The notes below the pieces were generated by a model. The model was given only the letters and a program-made list of their open reading frames with translations, was not told the DNA's origin and did not search any database. Source: Metallosphaera cuprina Ar-4 (GTDB taxonomy: Archaea > Thermoproteota > Thermoprotei_A > Sulfolobales > Sulfolobaceae). Taken from it: 64,000 bases of DNA. How positions within the stretch are numbered: position 1 is the first letter of the stretch; each line of letters starts with the position of its first letter. The stretch covers positions 352,001 to 416,000 of the forward strand of contig NC_015435.1 of NCBI RefSeq assembly GCF_000204925.1. Reading direction: 5' to 3'. Made by a program: the position numbers and the translations under genes. This document shows, piece by piece, positions 1 through 9,331 of the stretch.

Positions 1-336
1 CTTCACTATGAGATCCGCTAAAGCTCCTCCAGGTTGACCCCCACCCTTGCCAGCAGGAGCCATGTTGTCCCAGTACAGGGCGTGAAGTTTGTGACCGTTT
101 ACATTAAACACTATACCTCTCATTAAGCCCTGTATATCGTATTGGCCAGCTTGAACTTCACCCTTTATTACTTTATTAAATCTGTCCATGAACGTATTAA
201 TACCGTTTACGTATCCCTTATGATGTCCGTTGTAATGTACGTCTATAATGTCCTTACTAATATATGGTTCTAATGCGTCTAACTTGTAGGGAAGAGGTGG
301 CAACTCAAATTTTTTGAAAGATATGGAAGAACTCAT
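1..336 (-). CDS. sod: Superoxide dismutase (Fe/Mn family), 5' part only
   Basis: The enzyme dismutates superoxide to oxygen and hydrogen peroxide. Only the first 112 codons are present; the gene runs off the left edge, where a full protein of this family has about 210 residues. The visible part has the N-terminal helical domain with the [10 protein letters not shown] segment (first metal ligand His34) and the HALYW segment (second ligand His85). The start is ATG at 336. A TATA-like element about 26 nt upstream makes a leaderless message likely. It is divergent from the membrane protein gene at 521. Family assignment is firm; the choice between iron and manganese cannot be made from this fragment. 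Confidence 0.95.
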   Translation of the reverse strand, partial: MSSSISFKKFELPPLPYKLDALEPYISKDIIDVHYNGHHKGYVNGINTFMDRFNKVIKGEVQAGQYDIQGLMRGIVFNVNGHKLHALYWDNMAPAGKGGGQPGGALADLIVK

Positions 337-360
337 AGCAATACTTAATTGCTAATCACT

Positions 361-368
361 TTTATTTC
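361..368 (-). promoter_or_regulatory. TATA box of sod
   Basis: On the minus strand the sequence reads GAAATAAA, centred about 26 nt before the sod ATG at 336. This spacing matches leaderless transcription as is usual in Sulfolobales. Confidence 0.55.
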
Positions 369-520
369 TTTCTTACTTAGACCTACTCTCATGAGATTGG
401 TTACAATTAGGAAATATATAACTTTTAGAATTTATAAAAAAACAGAATATTTGAACCTAGCATATAAAAGGAAATCTTTATTAAAATATAATTTTATAAT
501 ATAGTCTTGTAGAGAAGCTT

Positions 521-2377
521 ATGTTAAGGGTACTTGGGTTAAGCTCGATCACGTTTAATGAATTCGTAGAAAGGGTAAGCGTAACTATATTAAACGCACT
601 TCTATTTTATTCAATATCTAGCTATTTAAACGTTACGCAATACTTTTTCTTTGGAGAAGGCGTAGTAATAGTTCTCTCTGCGTTGTTACCATACGTACTG
701 GCTCCAGCTCTAACTCTACTTTACGTGACCAGTTACAGTTTTGGTAGTCTAATTTTAGGAAGGGCACAGATGATTTCTATCAAGAGCGTAGAAGACTTCA
801 TTTCAATGTTAATCCTGCTGGTCATCATTCCAATCGCAATTGAGGCTAAGTTTACCTCACTCCAAGGCTTTGTGACATCTGAATCGTTGGTTGGGCCTTC
901 AATCTCTTTTCTCTTCTTAGGAGTTGGATTAGCTGAAAAGGGGAGAGATATCAGGAGTAACTTAGTTGCGGCTTTACCTGTCCTATACATCCCAATTGAT
1001 AGGGTTCTCAACTCGTCTTCTTTAAATTACACTTTTGTAATTTTTTATATTATAGGATTTCTTCTGTTCCTCGCGTCTGCTCTTCTGTTTTCGCAAAACG
1101 GACCATTGAGCATCTCGGGGTTAATTCCTCTTTACGTTGGCGTAGCTCTGGTCACAGGAGAAGGCTTCACGTCTGAAAACGCTATCTTCCCGACTGGTCT
1201 AGCAGCAATAGTCAATGCGATCCCAACGGGGGTTAATCTAATCTCCTCCGTCTCTCAAGGTAAGAGCGTTTTTCAAAAGGAAAAAAACGAGATTCTTAAC
1301 GCAATAGATCTAAAGCTCAGACTTGTAAACTCTATTAAAACCGGTTCGGCTAGCTTACCCCAGGACCTTGTCAAAGCCTTAGATCTTTGTGAACAAAGCC
1401 TTAAGGAACAATCTAATAAAATAAGCGAGTGCACTGATAACTCATGCCTAAACGAGAGGAGAAGGGAGTACCTAGAGGTATCCGAGTCGTTAGATAAAAC
1501 AATTAATGACACCATTTTTAAGATAATTATTGACTACAACTCAAAAGTTTCCAATCTGAGAAAATATGGAATAAATATGGAAGAACTTCAAATTCCTCCC
1601 CAACTAAAGATAAGTGACACAGATATAAATATAATTACAAAAATTTTAATCACGATAGATAGAAATACCTTCCTAGTAACAAATAAGGTGAACCAAATGT
1701 TAGAAGGGTTGGAGGCCGTCATTGGTGGAAACTATAGCAGGGTTATAATAACTGACTTTTCCTCTTTGGATAAGTTAACTTTGGTTTTAGGAGACAAAAC
1801 GGTAATAGGGAGAATAGAGGAATGCCTATCCATACAAGCTGATCTTCTCAGGGAATTGAGGATGAGTTCGTTCAGCGACGAGAAGATCAAGTTATCAAGG
1901 AAAGTAAATCAGTTACTGATAGAGCAATTCTCCTTAGATAAACTTCAGAGTTCTATCAACGTCTCAAAGGAGAGCGTAAACCTATTAAACAAATATATAC
2001 TATATTTAGCAAATAAAAAGGAAGAATTATATAAAATAGCTCTTCCTGAGGTCAAGGACTATATCAAAACCTTAGAGGAACTTTCAAGGGCAATGAAGGA
2101 AAATATACCCTCCTGCGAGGTAATTAAAAGAAGCTTTTCGCTATTGAATCTACTTAACGATGTAGATACAATAGTGTCTGACATAGATTCTATATCAGCT
2201 CTATCCCAGCTCTTGGAGAGTCTAACGGATGTAATAAATTATAAGATTAATGAGGAGGGCTGCATTAAAATGGCTGAGTTAGGAATAGATCCGAAATACG
2301 GTAGATATATAGTTAGTTGGCTTAAAGGAACGGGAGTTAACGCAACCATTAAGGAAGGTTCTATATGCAAAGGATAA
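521..2377 (+). CDS. Unidentified membrane protein with long coiled-coil C-terminal half
   Basis: I do not recognise this 618-residue protein. Roughly residues 15-245 hold about six or seven hydrophobic segments. The rest, about 250-610, is soluble, rich in Leu, Ser, Lys and Glu, and mostly helical or coiled coil. Two cysteine-containing stretches (DLCEQ and SECTDNSC, near residues 290-310) lie at the start of the soluble part. TATA-like ATTTTATAAT at 491-500 sits about 26 nt before the ATG at 521, so the message is probably leaderless and the start is well supported. The 3' end stops 5 nt from the convergent tusA-like gene. A membrane-anchored scaffold is possible, but no function can be assigned from sequence. 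Confidence 0.85.
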   Translation: MLRVLGLSSITFNEFVERVSVTILNALLFYSISSYLNVTQYFFFGEGVVIVLSALLPYVLAPALTLLYVTSYSFGSLILGRAQMISIKSVEDFISMLILLVIIPIAIEAKFTSLQGFVTSESLVGPSISFLFLGVGLAEKGRDIRSNLVAALPVLYIPIDRVLNSSSLNYTFVIFYIIGFLLFLASALLFSQNGPLSISGLIPLYVGVALVTGEGFTSENAIFPTGLAAIVNAIPTGVNLISSVSQGKSVFQKEKNEILNAIDLKLRLVNSIKTGSASLPQDLVKALDLCEQSLKEQSNKISECTDNSCLNERRREYLEVSESLDKTINDTIFKIIIDYNSKVSNLRKYGINMEELQIPPQLKISDTDINIITKILITIDRNTFLVTNKVNQMLEGLEAVIGGNYSRVIITDFSSLDKLTLVLGDKTVIGRIEECLSIQADLLRELRMSSFSDEKIKLSRKVNQLLIEQFSLDKLQSSINVSKESVNLLNKYILYLANKKEELYKIALPEVKDYIKTLEELSRAMKENIPSCEVIKRSFSLLNLLNDVDTIVSDIDSISALSQLLESLTDVINYKINEEGCIKMAELGIDPKYGRYIVSWLKGTGVNATIKEGSICKG

Positions 2378-2382
2378 TTGAA

Positions 2383-2610
2383 TTATCTCACTCTCCTTAT
2401 TGTTATTTCAGCGTGATCGTTCACTACGTCTCCCTTAAACAGATATCTAGGTGCGTTCTTTAATAGTTGGTGTGTACATAGTATCCTGTCTGAATCTGCT
2501 ACCAGAGATAGTACATCGCCTGGTTTCATAGCTACGAGAACCTTTGATATCTCAACCATAAACTCATCACATGATTTTCCTCTTAAATCCAGGTTGAATG
2601 TTTGAGGCAT
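2383..2610 (-). CDS. TusA/SirA-like sulfurtransferase family protein
   Basis: This 75-residue protein has the size and pattern of the TusA/SirA/YedF fold: a first strand with DLRGKSC, a helix, then [18 protein letters not shown] and a C-terminal strand. In classical members the active-site Cys is followed by Pro in a CPxP motif. Here the Cys of GKSCDEF remains but both prolines are missing. It may bind or carry sulfur differently, or act as a regulator. Sulfolobales use several TusA-like proteins in sulfur oxidation, but no dsr or hdr genes are visible here. It converges on the membrane protein gene ending at 2377. Confidence 0.7.
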   Translation of the reverse strand: MPQTFNLDLRGKSCDEFMVEISKVLVAMKPGDVLSLVADSDRILCTHQLLKNAPRYLFKGDVVNDHAEITIRRVR

Positions 2611-2698
2611 ATCTCAATCATCACTCAATAAGCTTTAAGCGTTTAGATCTTTTATTATCCTTTTTGTTTCCTCACTGTAGCATTACATATAGAGGAGG

Positions 2699-2774
2699 TG
2701 CGACCGCCGGGATTTGAACCCGGGACTTCTGGCTTGGAAGGCCAGCGTCCTAATCCAGGCTAGACTACGGCCGC
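2699..2774 (-). tRNA. tRNA-Gly (anticodon TCC), no intron
   Basis: Read on the minus strand, the acceptor GCGGCCG pairs with CGGTCGC and the discriminator is A. The anticodon stem CTGGC/GCCAG encloses the loop CTTCCAA, giving anticodon TCC. The T arm is CCGGG-TTCAAAT-CCCGG. There is no intron and no encoded CCA. A TATA-like TTTTAAG near 2796-2802 lies about 25 nt upstream of the 5' end. Confidence 0.97.
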
Positions 2775-2836
2775 ATAATTAAGTGAAAACCTTTTACTTA
2801 AAAGGGTTGCGGTGATGCGGGAAATCATGTCCAGTC

Positions 2837-4771
2837 TTAAGATTTTGATGGCGTTATAACGGTAAACTTCTCACCTAGAAGTTCCTTAACGTTGGTCCGT
2901 AGGTCGTTATCGTATTCTCTCATGACGGGCAGTAACTCCTTTATTTCCTCTTCGGTCAGCTCTCTATAGTCATATGTGGGTATACCTACTTTCTCTTCAA
3001 AAAGCTTTTTAGCAAATTTCCTAGCGTCGCCGGACAGACCCTTCATTAAATCAATATAGGACAAGGAAGGGTCCACTTCATTAATGAGACCCTCCATCTT
3101 TAACGCCTTCAGCAATCTAGTTATTTCCACCTTACTAGGTTGAACACCTATCCTCCCTGGATCTACTCTACCCCTAATGAATATCCTTCCTCCCACCATA
3201 CCTGTTCCCACGAAGTTGCCAACTTTCTCTCCTTTATGGTTCAAACCCAAGACAACTATGACACCACCCGCCATATACTCTCCTAGATAGTCGTCTACCC
3301 TTCCCCCTATGATTAGGTAAGGTCTCATATTAGCGTATTCCCTCATTTGTATCCCTACTCTATTACCAGCGTTTCCTGACACGAAGACCTTTCCACCTTG
3401 GAGCGTTTGAGCTAATACGTCCCTAGCGTCTCCAAAGATAACTACCTTACCTCCATGCATGGTGTCACAACAGTCGTCCGCCACGTTCCCGTAAACGTAG
3501 AACTCGTTGTTCTCATTTAGGTTAGCCATTGCGTTACCAACTACACCGTAGAGTTCAACTTTCAAACCTGCCCTTGGGAAGGTCATACCTATGAACCTGT
3601 GTCCCATGACGTTGATTACCTTTACCTCTTTTTTACCGACCTTTAAGATCTCCCTGTTTAGATCTTTATAACCTACGTTACTGGCATCAATATCGTAGTT
3701 TTCCGTCCTAAAGGACGGTTGGGAGAAACTAATTATCTCCTCTCTTTCTCTTCCGTAGCTAATTATCCCTCTCTTTAATGAGGCGATGAAGTAAGATCCT
3801 GGGCTAAGAGTCCAAACCTTCGCTCCTGGATTAATTAACCTTATCTGACTTTCCTCGCTGGCAATATAGTAATATCCTTCGTCCTCTCCTATAAGTACAG
3901 GTCTAAACTTTGACCTATCGGCCAAACCGATCAAATAAAGGTCGTCTCCAGAATCGTAACCTATCACCGCCGTAAACGGTCCGTCAAGCCTAGCGTTTCT
4001 ATATAGGTAGTCATAGTGTGGAGAAATAATGCTAGTTCTCCTGGACGGATTGACCAAAATCTTAGATACCTCCTCAACTGACAACCCTTCGTTAATCAGC
4101 TCCTCGAAGAGAAAGGCCATCACCTCACTATCCGTTCCTACGAATCCGCTCCAGCCCCGGGACTGAAGGTATTCTAAGTTAGCACCGAACGAGCTCACGT
4201 CTCCGTTGTGAACTATCGCAACGTCAAAGGATGAAAATGGGTGAGACCAATAAGGATTACTACCAGGAGAGTTTGTAGGTTGTCTGGTGTGGGCCAGCCA
4301 CATGTCACCTTGATATCTCCCTACATCGTAGATCTTAGATATGTCCTTGGGATACCCCACCCCTTTGAAAATGTTTAGAGACCTTCCCATGCTATATATC
4401 CTTCCTCTCTTCTCTGGCCACAACATGTCATTAAGGTTTCTAACTGCCCTCCTAAGTTGCGCCACGTTTCCTATCGAAACCTTATAATTACAACTACAAA
4501 CCCCACCGTCTTGAGCCTCAAAGGTTTCATCTAATATCTGAAGTCCCACGTTCTCCATAACTCTCCTCATTTTAGAGGGGTCGCCCAAGAAGAACGCCTT
4601 CAGGTAATAGTAGTTCCCCTCCTCCCTATTGAATACCGCAAACCCCGCTCCCTTGTCGCTCCCCCTATAGCTTACTATGTCTATAGCTTTAACTACCTGA
4701 TCTCCGGAGATCTTCTGCGCATGACTTTTCCTTAGGATTCCAAACACTCCACAACCCGAAGGAGAGATCAT
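2837..4771 (-). CDS. Glutamate synthase, glutamine amidotransferase plus GXGXG domain subunit
   Basis: This 644-residue protein supplies ammonia from glutamine to the FMN subunit encoded just upstream. Residues 7 to about 370 form a class II (Ntn) glutamine amidotransferase; Cys7 of SGCGVFG is the expected nucleophile after removal of a short propeptide. The C-terminal part, about 385-560, is a GXGXG beta-helix repeat domain ([22 protein letters not shown] and following). In bacterial GltB the amidotransferase, FMN and GXGXG domains are one chain. Here the FMN domain is a separate protein, which is common in archaea. Its ATG overlaps the upstream TGA as ATGA, so translation is probably coupled. 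Confidence 0.9.
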   Translation of the reverse strand: MISPSGCGVFGILRKSHAQKISGDQVVKAIDIVSYRGSDKGAGFAVFNREEGNYYYLKAFFLGDPSKMRRVMENVGLQILDETFEAQDGGVCSCNYKVSIGNVAQLRRAVRNLNDMLWPEKRGRIYSMGRSLNIFKGVGYPKDISKIYDVGRYQGDMWLAHTRQPTNSPGSNPYWSHPFSSFDVAIVHNGDVSSFGANLEYLQSRGWSGFVGTDSEVMAFLFEELINEGLSVEEVSKILVNPSRRTSIISPHYDYLYRNARLDGPFTAVIGYDSGDDLYLIGLADRSKFRPVLIGEDEGYYYIASEESQIRLINPGAKVWTLSPGSYFIASLKRGIISYGREREEIISFSQPSFRTENYDIDASNVGYKDLNREILKVGKKEVKVINVMGHRFIGMTFPRAGLKVELYGVVGNAMANLNENNEFYVYGNVADDCCDTMHGGKVVIFGDARDVLAQTLQGGKVFVSGNAGNRVGIQMREYANMRPYLIIGGRVDDYLGEYMAGGVIVVLGLNHKGEKVGNFVGTGMVGGRIFIRGRVDPGRIGVQPSKVEITRLLKALKMEGLINEVDPSLSYIDLMKGLSGDARKFAKKLFEEKVGIPTYDYRELTEEEIKELLPVMREYDNDLRTNVKELLGEKFTVITPSKS

Positions 4772-6906
4772 AGGGAACCAGCCTGCCTCACTCCGATCTT
4801 TCTGGCTACATAAGAGTTGAGATTTACAGCCCTTAGTAGCTCCCTGTTTCCTGTTAGGCTAGATTGTATGCTGTAAATCCCTGCAGATCCTGCTAACAAC
4901 GCTATCTCCTTCCTCATTCCAGCTATTAGGTTGAAAGCTCTCTCCTTTAAGTTACCCTTGCTCCCCTCCCCTATAGCTACCTCAAGTATACTATAAGGCA
5001 TTATGACAGTATCAGAACCCAAAGCAATTAGCTTGAATACGTCGGAGGAGTCTCTCAGCTTTGAGGATTTCGCCAACAAGTCGTATCTGTTTCTCACTCC
5101 CGCGTCCTTGAGTCTCCTATCAGCCTCAGATACTATAAGCTCCAGGTCTTCCCCTATTACGTCTTCATCCAATATGAAGCCTGGAACCTCTCCCTCATTA
5201 GCTAACTCCTCTAATTCGTTCATATCTTCGAGAATGATGTAACTGTCCGGCTGATATTTGTTTGACCAGCTCGCTACCCCCTTACCATCAGAGGAGAGGG
5301 AGATCTCCTCAAAGGAAGGGATGGCGTTAGTAGTGAAGACTAAAGTTCCTAAGGCTAAAGAGGCCCACGCTATAGCGTTAGTGAACTCTTGATTTGCTCC
5401 GTTAACGTCAAACATCATAGGAAGGGAGATGTAAATATCTCCACCCTTAAGAAGGAAACTCGTATCTATGTCCTCCCTGTATGGATCTATTGAAGGTCGA
5501 GTCACTTGGGCTCCGTCTGATCTCAACCAATCCAGTATCCTAGCTGGCTTCTCCACATCTGGCGGAGCCGTGCTTCCCATGCTAGTTATCGAGGGCTCAC
5601 CCTTATTTATCAGGTCATGCAAAGCGTTTTTCCTTCTCTTAGTCCAGAGTTCGCCAATTTTAGGATTCAACTCTTCCACCTCCCCTCTTATTCCTAATAT
5701 CTCCAAGGCGTCCCTAGATAGGCCGTAGCCGTAAAGGAGGTCTCTCCTCCCCCTCAACTCTGATATAGTTGATAGATTTAGATTGTCCAAAATGTTTGAT
5801 AGCTCTAAAGAGAATCCCCTTACGAAGTTAACTAACATCTTGGTACCGAACTCTAAGTCCATATACCTTGTTCCATCGATCTTGTTGGTTAGGGCTGTCG
5901 GACACGATCCTATGTGGCACTTGTGAACCATAACGCATCCCATCGCTATTAGAGCTCCAGTTCCAACACTAACTATATCCGCCCCAAGGGCGATAAGTTT
6001 AGCCGCATCCGTCGAGTCAGCTACTCTACCAGCTGCTATTATTGTGAAGTTTTGTCTAAGACCTTCCCTCCTCAGAACAGAGTCGGCCGAAGCAACTGCC
6101 AGCTCTATTGGAATGCCAACGTTATCCCTTATCACGGAAGGTGTGGCCCCAGTTCCCGCTCCATGACCATCTATGATAACCCCATCAGCCTTCATCCTTG
6201 CGATACCAGACACAACGTAGGGAATGTAGTTAGTTGCTGCAACCTTGACGAAGACAGGTTTTCCTGTAAGTTCCTTTAAGGCCTCTATTCTCTGACCTAA
6301 GTCTTCGATAGAGTATATGTCGTGATGGGGTGCTGGGGAAATGGCGTCCATACCCACTGGTATACGTCTCGTCTTCGAGATTGGTTCAGTAACTTTACTT
6401 CCAGGAAGGTGACCACCAATACCTGGTTTAGCTCCCTGTCCTATTTTTATAACAACACCGAGACCCGCATTGAGCACGTCTACGTCCACGCCGAACCTAG
6501 CCGAGGCCCATTGAACAAAAATTCTCTTATGCTTAGCGACGTCTGGGTGAAGCCCTCCTTCTCCCGTTCCAGCTAAAGTCCCTGTAATATCGGCTGCCTC
6601 TGCTATAGCAACGTTGGGGTTTCCGCTCAAAGCCCCGTAGGACATATCCCCAAGGTACAGTGGGGAAGTCATGTCAATTCCTGAGAAGGATAGACCAGTG
6701 CTAGCTGATGGGTTCTTAACCACTTTCGATTCCGCTATCTTGAACTCCACTCTGTCTAGGATCCTTAAGCTATCTCTCCTGCTTTTAAAGATCTCAAAGG
6801 GTTCCGCTGACATTGAAAGCTTTCTGATATGCTCAACTCTATCTACGGTCCAAAATTCAGACTCGGTTTGTTTAGGTATAGGCAAGTACTTGTTTACTAT
6901 AATCAA
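4768..6906 (-). CDS. Glutamate synthase, FMN-binding domain subunit
   Basis: This is the alpha/beta-barrel FMN subunit that reductively aminates 2-oxoglutarate to glutamate. The barrel covers about residues 50-410, including [31 protein letters not shown] shared with all glutamate synthases. The 3Fe-4S cluster motif C-x5-C-x4-C is intact in [18 protein letters not shown] further roughly 300-residue C-terminal region follows. The reading frame is open from TTG at 6933, but the TATA box at 6935-6948 predicts transcription starting near 6915. TTG at 6906, or TTG at 6885, is therefore the more likely start. The gene is translationally coupled to the amidotransferase subunit. No NAD(P)H-oxidising beta subunit is visible, so ferredoxin may be the donor (inference). 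Confidence 0.9.
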   Translation of the reverse strand: MIIVNKYLPIPKQTESEFWTVDRVEHIRKLSMSAEPFEIFKSRRDSLRILDRVEFKIAESKVVKNPSASTGLSFSGIDMTSPLYLGDMSYGALSGNPNVAIAEAADITGTLAGTGEGGLHPDVAKHKRIFVQWASARFGVDVDVLNAGLGVVIKIGQGAKPGIGGHLPGSKVTEPISKTRRIPVGMDAISPAPHHDIYSIEDLGQRIEALKELTGKPVFVKVAATNYIPYVVSGIARMKADGVIIDGHGAGTGATPSVIRDNVGIPIELAVASADSVLRREGLRQNFTIIAAGRVADSTDAAKLIALGADIVSVGTGALIAMGCVMVHKCHIGSCPTALTNKIDGTRYMDLEFGTKMLVNFVRGFSLELSNILDNLNLSTISELRGRRDLLYGYGLSRDALEILGIRGEVEELNPKIGELWTKRRKNALHDLINKGEPSITSMGSTAPPDVEKPARILDWLRSDGAQVTRPSIDPYREDIDTSFLLKGGDIYISLPMMFDVNGANQEFTNAIAWASLALGTLVFTTNAIPSFEEISLSSDGKGVASWSNKYQPDSYIILEDMNELEELANEGEVPGFILDEDVIGEDLELIVSEADRRLKDAGVRNRYDLLAKSSKLRDSSDVFKLIALGSDTVIMPYSILEVAIGEGSKGNLKERAFNLIAGMRKEIALLAGSAGIYSIQSSLTGNRELLRAVNLNSYVARKIGVRQAGSL

Positions 6907-6934
6907 TAGGATCGCAAAATCACGATTGTACAAG

Positions 6935-6971
6935 ATATTATTTATTTGTTCATGCAGATTTTACGTAAAAT
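6935..6971 (-). promoter_or_regulatory. Promoter and palindromic operator candidate of glutamate synthase operon
   Basis: On the minus strand a TATA-like CAAATAAATAATAT occupies 6948-6935. Ten bases upstream is a perfect 14-bp palindrome, ATTTTACGTAAAAT (6958-6971). A symmetric A/T-flanked site at this position fits an Lrp/AsnC-type dimer site. The remainder of the AT-rich gap up to 7190 shows no gene. Confidence 0.5.
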
Positions 6972-7190
6972 ATTGGTTCGAAATTATCGCAAGATCGGTA
7001 CTAATTCATCTAATTTTAATTCCAAAATTCTTTAATAACGTGTGAGACTTTCGGATTTCCTATATGAAAGAGAAGTTTCAATGAATAGTTTTTACTAAAT
7101 TACCTTAAACAACTCATTTCTAACTATTTGTTATCGCTACTCTAATGCATTAAGAATAACAATTATTACACGTTATTACTTCGAATTCCC

Positions 7191-7439
7191 TCATGTGCTT
7201 CGCTTTAAGACGTTATCAACGAGCTCTATATGTTCCAAGATCTCATCTACAGTGTTCCTTAGAGTGAGGACGGACTTTGGATCAACTAACTCAACCTCAA
7301 CGCAGACCTCAACTTTTCCCTCTAAATTACGCATCTCTATCTTCATTCCGTGTGGAAGGTCTATATTATCCGCCTTCAAAGAATCGACCATCTCCTTTGA
7401 GAAAGGCGTTACCAGTTCTAACCTAACCTTCACGTACAT
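7191..7439 (-). CDS. pcc1: KEOPS complex subunit Pcc1-like protein
   Basis: This small protein (82 residues) has the Pcc1 layout: an N-terminal strand (YVKVRLELVTPF), a helix, paired strands (GMKIEMRNLEGKVEVCVEVE) and a long C-terminal helix (LRNTVDEILEHIELVDNVLK). Pcc1 is the dimerisation platform of KEOPS, which makes the t6A modification of ANN-decoding tRNAs. The frame opens at TTG 7451, but GGAGG lies 5 nt before ATG 7439, which I take as the start. It overlaps the end of the upstream Cdc45/RecJ-like gene by 17 nt. Confidence 0.75.
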   Translation of the reverse strand: MYVKVRLELVTPFSKEMVDSLKADNIDLPHGMKIEMRNLEGKVEVCVEVELVDPKSVLTLRNTVDEILEHIELVDNVLKRST

Positions 7440-8427
7440 CGTTTCCTCCAACTTTAAAGAACCTAGATGTAAAAACTTTATCTCCGTTCACAACGTAAAC
7501 CGGTTTTCTACCCCTTATCTTACCCTGTTGTTTAAGTGCTAAATAAGCCAATAAGGGTGATTCCAATTGTGAGTTAACTACGTATTTATCCGCCTCCTCT
7601 TTAACCTCGAATGAAAAGCCCCTTCCTAAAACTTCTCTGAAGCTAGCTATCATCACTCCGTAAAGAGAATGATTTAAGGTTAAGTCAAATAGAGCTTGAT
7701 AACCTCTCCTATCAAGGACGTAAACAGAAACTAGGCCAAGCTCCAGTGAGTCATAACTATGATACAGATACCTTGGGGTTATGAGATCCTCCCTACTGAT
7801 TTTTGGGTTAAATTTTGAAATTAATGATATTAATCTAAAGATTAAACTGTTGAGCTGGGATTCGTCTAACTCGGATAGCTTAGTGAACTCATTCCCTCCT
7901 AGCTCATTTACTAATTTGAGGGAGTTCTCCCTGTTTCCTGTTATGTCAGGGATGGAAAGATTAACTGAATACGTGAGGGAGAGAAATAATGGAATCTCGT
8001 GATAACCTGGAACGTTTAGGGTCCTCTCTGAAGAGACTCCAAGTTCCTCAGCCTTAAGTAGGAGATTCTCCTCCCAATTCGTTAGCCCTCTCCTATAAAG
8101 CAAAGCGTCAGAGGATATACCAGCTAAAATAGGTACCAAATCTTCTGATGTTAAAGGGTGGAGAGAAGAGAAAGATGAGTTTCCTAGATACGTTTCAGAT
8201 CCGTCAATCACCAAGAAGTTCCCTGACTCCCTCTTCTCAGCTCTAACCTCGCATTCGGAAGAGAAGCTGAAGCCCATATCTCCTTTGAAATATTTTGCAA
8301 TAAGGCCTGCAAATATAGTGAAATCTGGGTCATATGGGCCAGATACGCAAATCTCCCTTCTTGTATAAATTTGCGAAAGAAGCTTTGAGGCGGCTTCAGG
8401 TGCCGGGTCTCTCAGAAAGTTTTCCAT
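7423..8427 (-). CDS. Cdc45/RecJ-like replication protein (RecJdbh type)
   Basis: This 334-residue protein looks like a degenerate DHH-family protein. The N-terminal CVSGPYDPDFTIFAGLIAKYF resembles the first DHH motif without the full metal ligand set, and the C-terminal region resembles the RecJ DNA-binding domain. In Sulfolobus the RecJdbh protein, a Cdc45 counterpart that binds GINS and MCM, is encoded next to the transketolase genes. The neighbours here (Pcc1 downstream, YbhN-type and ThiF genes, then transketolase) match that setting as I remember it. The assignment therefore rests on weak motifs plus gene order. It overlaps the upstream YbhN-type gene by 32 nt. Confidence 0.6.
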   Translation of the reverse strand: MENFLRDPAPEAASKLLSQIYTRREICVSGPYDPDFTIFAGLIAKYFKGDMGFSFSSECEVRAEKRESGNFLVIDGSETYLGNSSFSSLHPLTSEDLVPILAGISSDALLYRRGLTNWEENLLLKAEELGVSSERTLNVPGYHEIPLFLSLTYSVNLSIPDITGNRENSLKLVNELGGNEFTKLSELDESQLNSLIFRLISLISKFNPKISREDLITPRYLYHSYDSLELGLVSVYVLDRRGYQALFDLTLNHSLYGVMIASFREVLGRGFSFEVKEEADKYVVNSQLESPLLAYLALKQQGKIRGRKPVYVVNGDKVFTSRFFKVGGNDVREG

Positions 8428-9325
8428 AGCTTCTAATCTCGTTAAACTGGCTTTTAAGATGATTAAGGCTTATTTCCCTTATAAAGATAAAGCCCAAAGA
8501 GTAGTTTATGAGTTCCAGTATCCTTATTGCTACCACTAAATTAGGGTGGAAATAGATGGATAACCCTAACTCGGCGAAACCTGAACTGGCTGGAACCGGA
8601 ATCAGCGAAGCTGCAAAATAGGTCATGTTTATAAGGACGTCGAAAGCGAATGAAGGGACTACGTAGTAAAACGCGACTGACTGAATTAAGTATCCTAAAA
8701 CGGTCAGAGCTGAGTTAATGAAGATCGATTCCCACGTGGTGGCTTCTCTAACTTTCTCCTTCCCCTTTTGAAGGAGAAAATAGTAATTTTTTAGTTTTAA
8801 AAAGTTGACTAACTTCTCCTCCGCCCTTATCACTCTCCTTGATGTAAATATCACATATCCCGTACCTAAGGTCCACCCTACCACGTTTCCCAAAGCTGTA
8901 AGAATGTAAATGAGATCGATGGGTGAAGCTTTGATGCCCACCAAGGCTAGGAAAAGAAGGGAGCCTATAACTACATCATACATGGCCTCGTTTAGGGAGA
9001 GAGCAAAGGACTTCACTATATCTCGGTTATACCTAGAGTAAACACTTGCTCTAGCCAGGTCTTGGCCTGCCCATCCTGGTATAACTAGCCCAACTGAGTT
9101 ACCAAGAAGTCTAGCTTTGAACGCAGTGAAGTATGAAACTTGAGCTATTCTACTGTCTCTCAAAGCGAGAACTGCGATCTGCGCCAAGTAAGTTGAAATG
9201 AACAAGATGAGGAGCTTAGGATCTATGTTTCTCATCACGCTAACAAAGTTCAAGTGAAAGTAGAGAGAATAGAGTACAATGACTATAGGAGGAATCAGCG
9301 TCCCTATCAGTAATTTTTTTTCCAT
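8396..9325 (-). CDS. YbhN/UPF0104-type (lysylphosphatidylglycerol synthase TM region-like) membrane protein
   Basis: A polytopic membrane protein of 309 residues with about seven or eight hydrophobic segments. It carries patterns typical of the UPF0104/YbhN group: RLLGNSVGLVIPGWAGQDLARASVYSRY after the third segment and FAASLIPVPASSGFAELGLS near the C-terminus. Members lie at the membrane and resemble the flippase domain of MprF, but the substrate in archaea is unknown. It lies in a tight minus-strand cluster, 6 nt after the ThiF-like gene and overlapping the Cdc45/RecJ-like gene. Confidence 0.8.
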   Translation of the reverse strand: MEKKLLIGTLIPPIVIVLYSLYFHLNFVSVMRNIDPKLLILFISTYLAQIAVLALRDSRIAQVSYFTAFKARLLGNSVGLVIPGWAGQDLARASVYSRYNRDIVKSFALSLNEAMYDVVIGSLLFLALVGIKASPIDLIYILTALGNVVGWTLGTGYVIFTSRRVIRAEEKLVNFLKLKNYYFLLQKGKEKVREATTWESIFINSALTVLGYLIQSVAFYYVVPSFAFDVLINMTYFAASLIPVPASSGFAELGLSIYFHPNLVVAIRILELINYSLGFIFIREISLNHLKSQFNEIRSYGKLSERPGT

Positions 9326-9331
9326 GACTCT

